Assembly (NCBI GenBank): GCA_023141985.1
Contig: JAGLKH010000001.1
Coordinates: 1-15,641, forward strand
Reading direction: 5' to 3'
From: Flavobacteriaceae bacterium
GTDB lineage: Bacteria; Bacteroidota; Bacteroidia; Flavobacteriales; Flavobacteriaceae
Length of the DNA stretch: 15,641 nt
Positions 14,823 to 15,641 of the stretch are shown in pieces. A program made the position numbers and the translations under genes. The first letter of the stretch is position 1. Each line of letters opens with the position of its first letter. The notes beneath the pieces were generated by a model. The model saw nothing but the letters and a program-made list of their open reading frames with translations. It had not been told where the DNA came from and did no database searches.

Positions 14823-14985
14823 TTTAAAAATATTAAGGCTTTCATTTTGTTAACAATCAACCTATTACAAACAAAAAACATACTTACATAAGTACTAATT
14901 ATAACCCTTGAAACCCAAACCATAAAACTAATAATTGTTAATATTTCTAATAAAACAATTGATATAGTTTATTAGATAAAAGGCT

Positions 14986-14993
14986 TATCTTTG
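14986..14993 (+). promoter_or_regulatory. Likely -7 promoter element (TATCTTTG) for the 4-Cys protein gene
   Basis: TATCTTTG followed by CATAAA is an exact match to the Bacteroidota TAnnTTTG element. Initiation would be near base 15000, leaving a leader of about 10 bases before the ATG at 15011. No TTTG stands at the expected -33; the nearest TTG (14959-14961) is 24 bases away. The upstream spacer has the dyads TACTTA-2-TAAGTA (14881-14894) and AATTGTT/AACAATT, which could be protein-binding sites. Confidence 0.45.
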
Positions 14994-15010
14994 CATAAAT
15001 CATTTTAGTA

Positions 15011-15214
15011 ATGAAACTCTTCTTAATTACTCTACTCCTTTTAGGTATTGCTATTGCAGGAATTGCAATAAAAATCTGGGCAAAAAAAGACGGCAAATTT
15101 GCAGGCACATGTGCCAGTCAAAATCCGGCACTTAATAAAGATGGTGATGCTTGTGGTTTTTGTGGAAAGACTCCAGATCAATTTAAAGATTGTGACGAAC
15201 CTCATCAATCTTAA
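15011..15214 (+). CDS. Small membrane or secreted protein with four conserved-looking cysteines
   Basis: The 67-residue protein has one N-terminal hydrophobic segment (residues 2-23) and then a polar domain with Cys34, Cys48, Cys51 and Cys61, spaced C-13-C-2-C-9-C, in FAGTCASQNPAL and GDACGFCGKTPDQFKDC. The segment may be a membrane anchor or an uncleaved signal. The arrangement would suit a metal (Zn or Fe-S) site or two disulfides; neither can be shown. I recall similar 'membrane or secreted protein' entries in flavobacteria beside murB/sigma-factor/glycosyltransferase loci, without known function. It has its own -7 element and ends 7 bases before the glycosyltransferase ATG, so both are probably cotranscribed. 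Confidence 0.8.
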   Translation: MKLFLITLLLLGIAIAGIAIKIWAKKDGKFAGTCASQNPALNKDGDACGFCGKTPDQFKDCDEPHQS

Positions 15215-15221
15215 TAAATAA

Positions 15222-15641
15222 ATGATTGTATTAGATATTTTATTTTACACATTTCTTATAATTGTTATTATCCAACTCATTTATTATGGTTTTATTTTTT
15301 CAAGATTTGCTTTTGCAAAATCTAAAACACCTTCAAAAAAAAATATTGCAGTTTCTGTAATTATTTGCGCGAAAAATGAAGCCGATAATTTACAGCAATT
15401 CTTACCTCACATATTAGAACAAGATTATCCAAATTTTGAAATTGTATTAATTAATGATGCTTCGCATGATAATACTTTAGATGTAATTGAAACATTTGCT
15501 AAAGAACACAGCAATATAAAGATTGTTAATGTTGAAAATATTGAAGCGTTTTGGGGAAATAAAAAATATGCCTTAACCTTAGGTATAAAAGCTGCTACCC
15601 ATGATTTTTTACTGCTTACTGATGCTGATTGTAAACCAATT
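15222..15641 (+). CDS. Family 2 glycosyltransferase, N-terminal part (runs off the window)
   Basis: Exactly 140 codons are visible from the ATG at 15222 and no stop is reached. A membrane helix at about residues 5-25 precedes the GT2 domain: VSVIICAKNEADNLQQFL (43-60, nucleotide-sugar binding), IVLINDASHDNT (the conserved Asp79) and FLLLTDADC at 129-137, which contains the DxD metal site Asp134-Ala-Asp136. It should transfer a sugar from an activated donor on the cytoplasmic face of the inner membrane, for an envelope or exopolysaccharide product, but the acceptor is unknown. It lies 7 bases after the small 4-Cys protein gene and downstream of murB and the sigma/anti-sigma pair, which suits an envelope role. 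Confidence 0.9.
   Translation, partial: MIVLDILFYTFLIIVIIQLIYYGFIFSRFAFAKSKTPSKKNIAVSVIICAKNEADNLQQFLPHILEQDYPNFEIVLINDASHDNTLDVIETFAKEHSNIKIVNVENIEAFWGNKKYALTLGIKAATHDFLLLTDADCKPI

Noticed and set aside
1..15641. CRISPR array, tRNA/rRNA genes, insertion sequence or prophage
   Set aside because: No regularly spaced direct repeats, cloverleaf sequences, transposase or phage-like proteins were seen on either strand.

Overview
The window is AT-rich bacterial DNA that most resembles the chromosome of a marine Flavobacteriaceae member (Bacteroidota). The reasons are Bacteroidota-style promoter elements (TAnnTTTG, once with an upstream TTTG), A-rich start contexts without Shine-Dalgarno sequences, flavobacterial protein types (DUF1573, bilobed aspartyl protease with PDZ, RskA-type anti-sigma, a 4-Cys 'membrane or secreted protein'), and flavobacterial-looking palindromic intergenic repeats. 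Genus assignment is not possible by eye. No tRNA, rRNA, CRISPR array, transposase or phage gene was seen.

Layout. (1) 1-1710, plus strand: the end of trpB, a REP-like palindrome, trpA, a small two-helix membrane protein and trmL, mostly close-packed. (2) 1711-2491: a lone small P-loop kinase-like gene between unusually structured spacers. (3) 2492-5311, plus strand: a tight three-gene unit of an exported M20 (carnosinase-like) metallopeptidase, a soluble SAM methyltransferase and a membrane protein resembling PEMT/ICMT methyltransferases. It is followed by a separate NTF2-like lipoprotein (5419-5952). (4) 5953-6271: a repeat-rich spacer with several hairpins. (5) 6272-8899, minus strand: valS, divergent from a DUF1573 protein (9292-9723) across a 392-base spacer with promoter-like elements facing both ways. 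(6) A strong hairpin terminator sits between the DUF1573 gene and a convergent aspartyl protease/PDZ gene (9801-11120, minus). (7) 11254-14822, plus strand: PLP aminotransferase, murB, ECF sigma factor and RskA-like anti-sigma factor, in a probable operon with overlapping or very short junctions. (8) 15011 to the end: a 67-residue 4-Cys membrane protein behind a good -7 element, then the start of a family 2 glycosyltransferase that runs off the window.

How the genes work together. TrpB and TrpA form tryptophan synthase. MurB (peptidoglycan precursor) is joined to a sigma/anti-sigma pair and followed by a glycosyltransferase, which suggests an envelope theme for the right-hand third. The peptidase and two methyltransferases in the middle are packed as one transcription unit whose joint function I cannot name. 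Most genes are ordinary core genes. The most unusual points are the peptidase/methyltransferase unit, the sigma factor starting at TTG overlapping a mini-ORF stop, the palindrome inside the trp operon, and the solitary kinase with its odd flanks.
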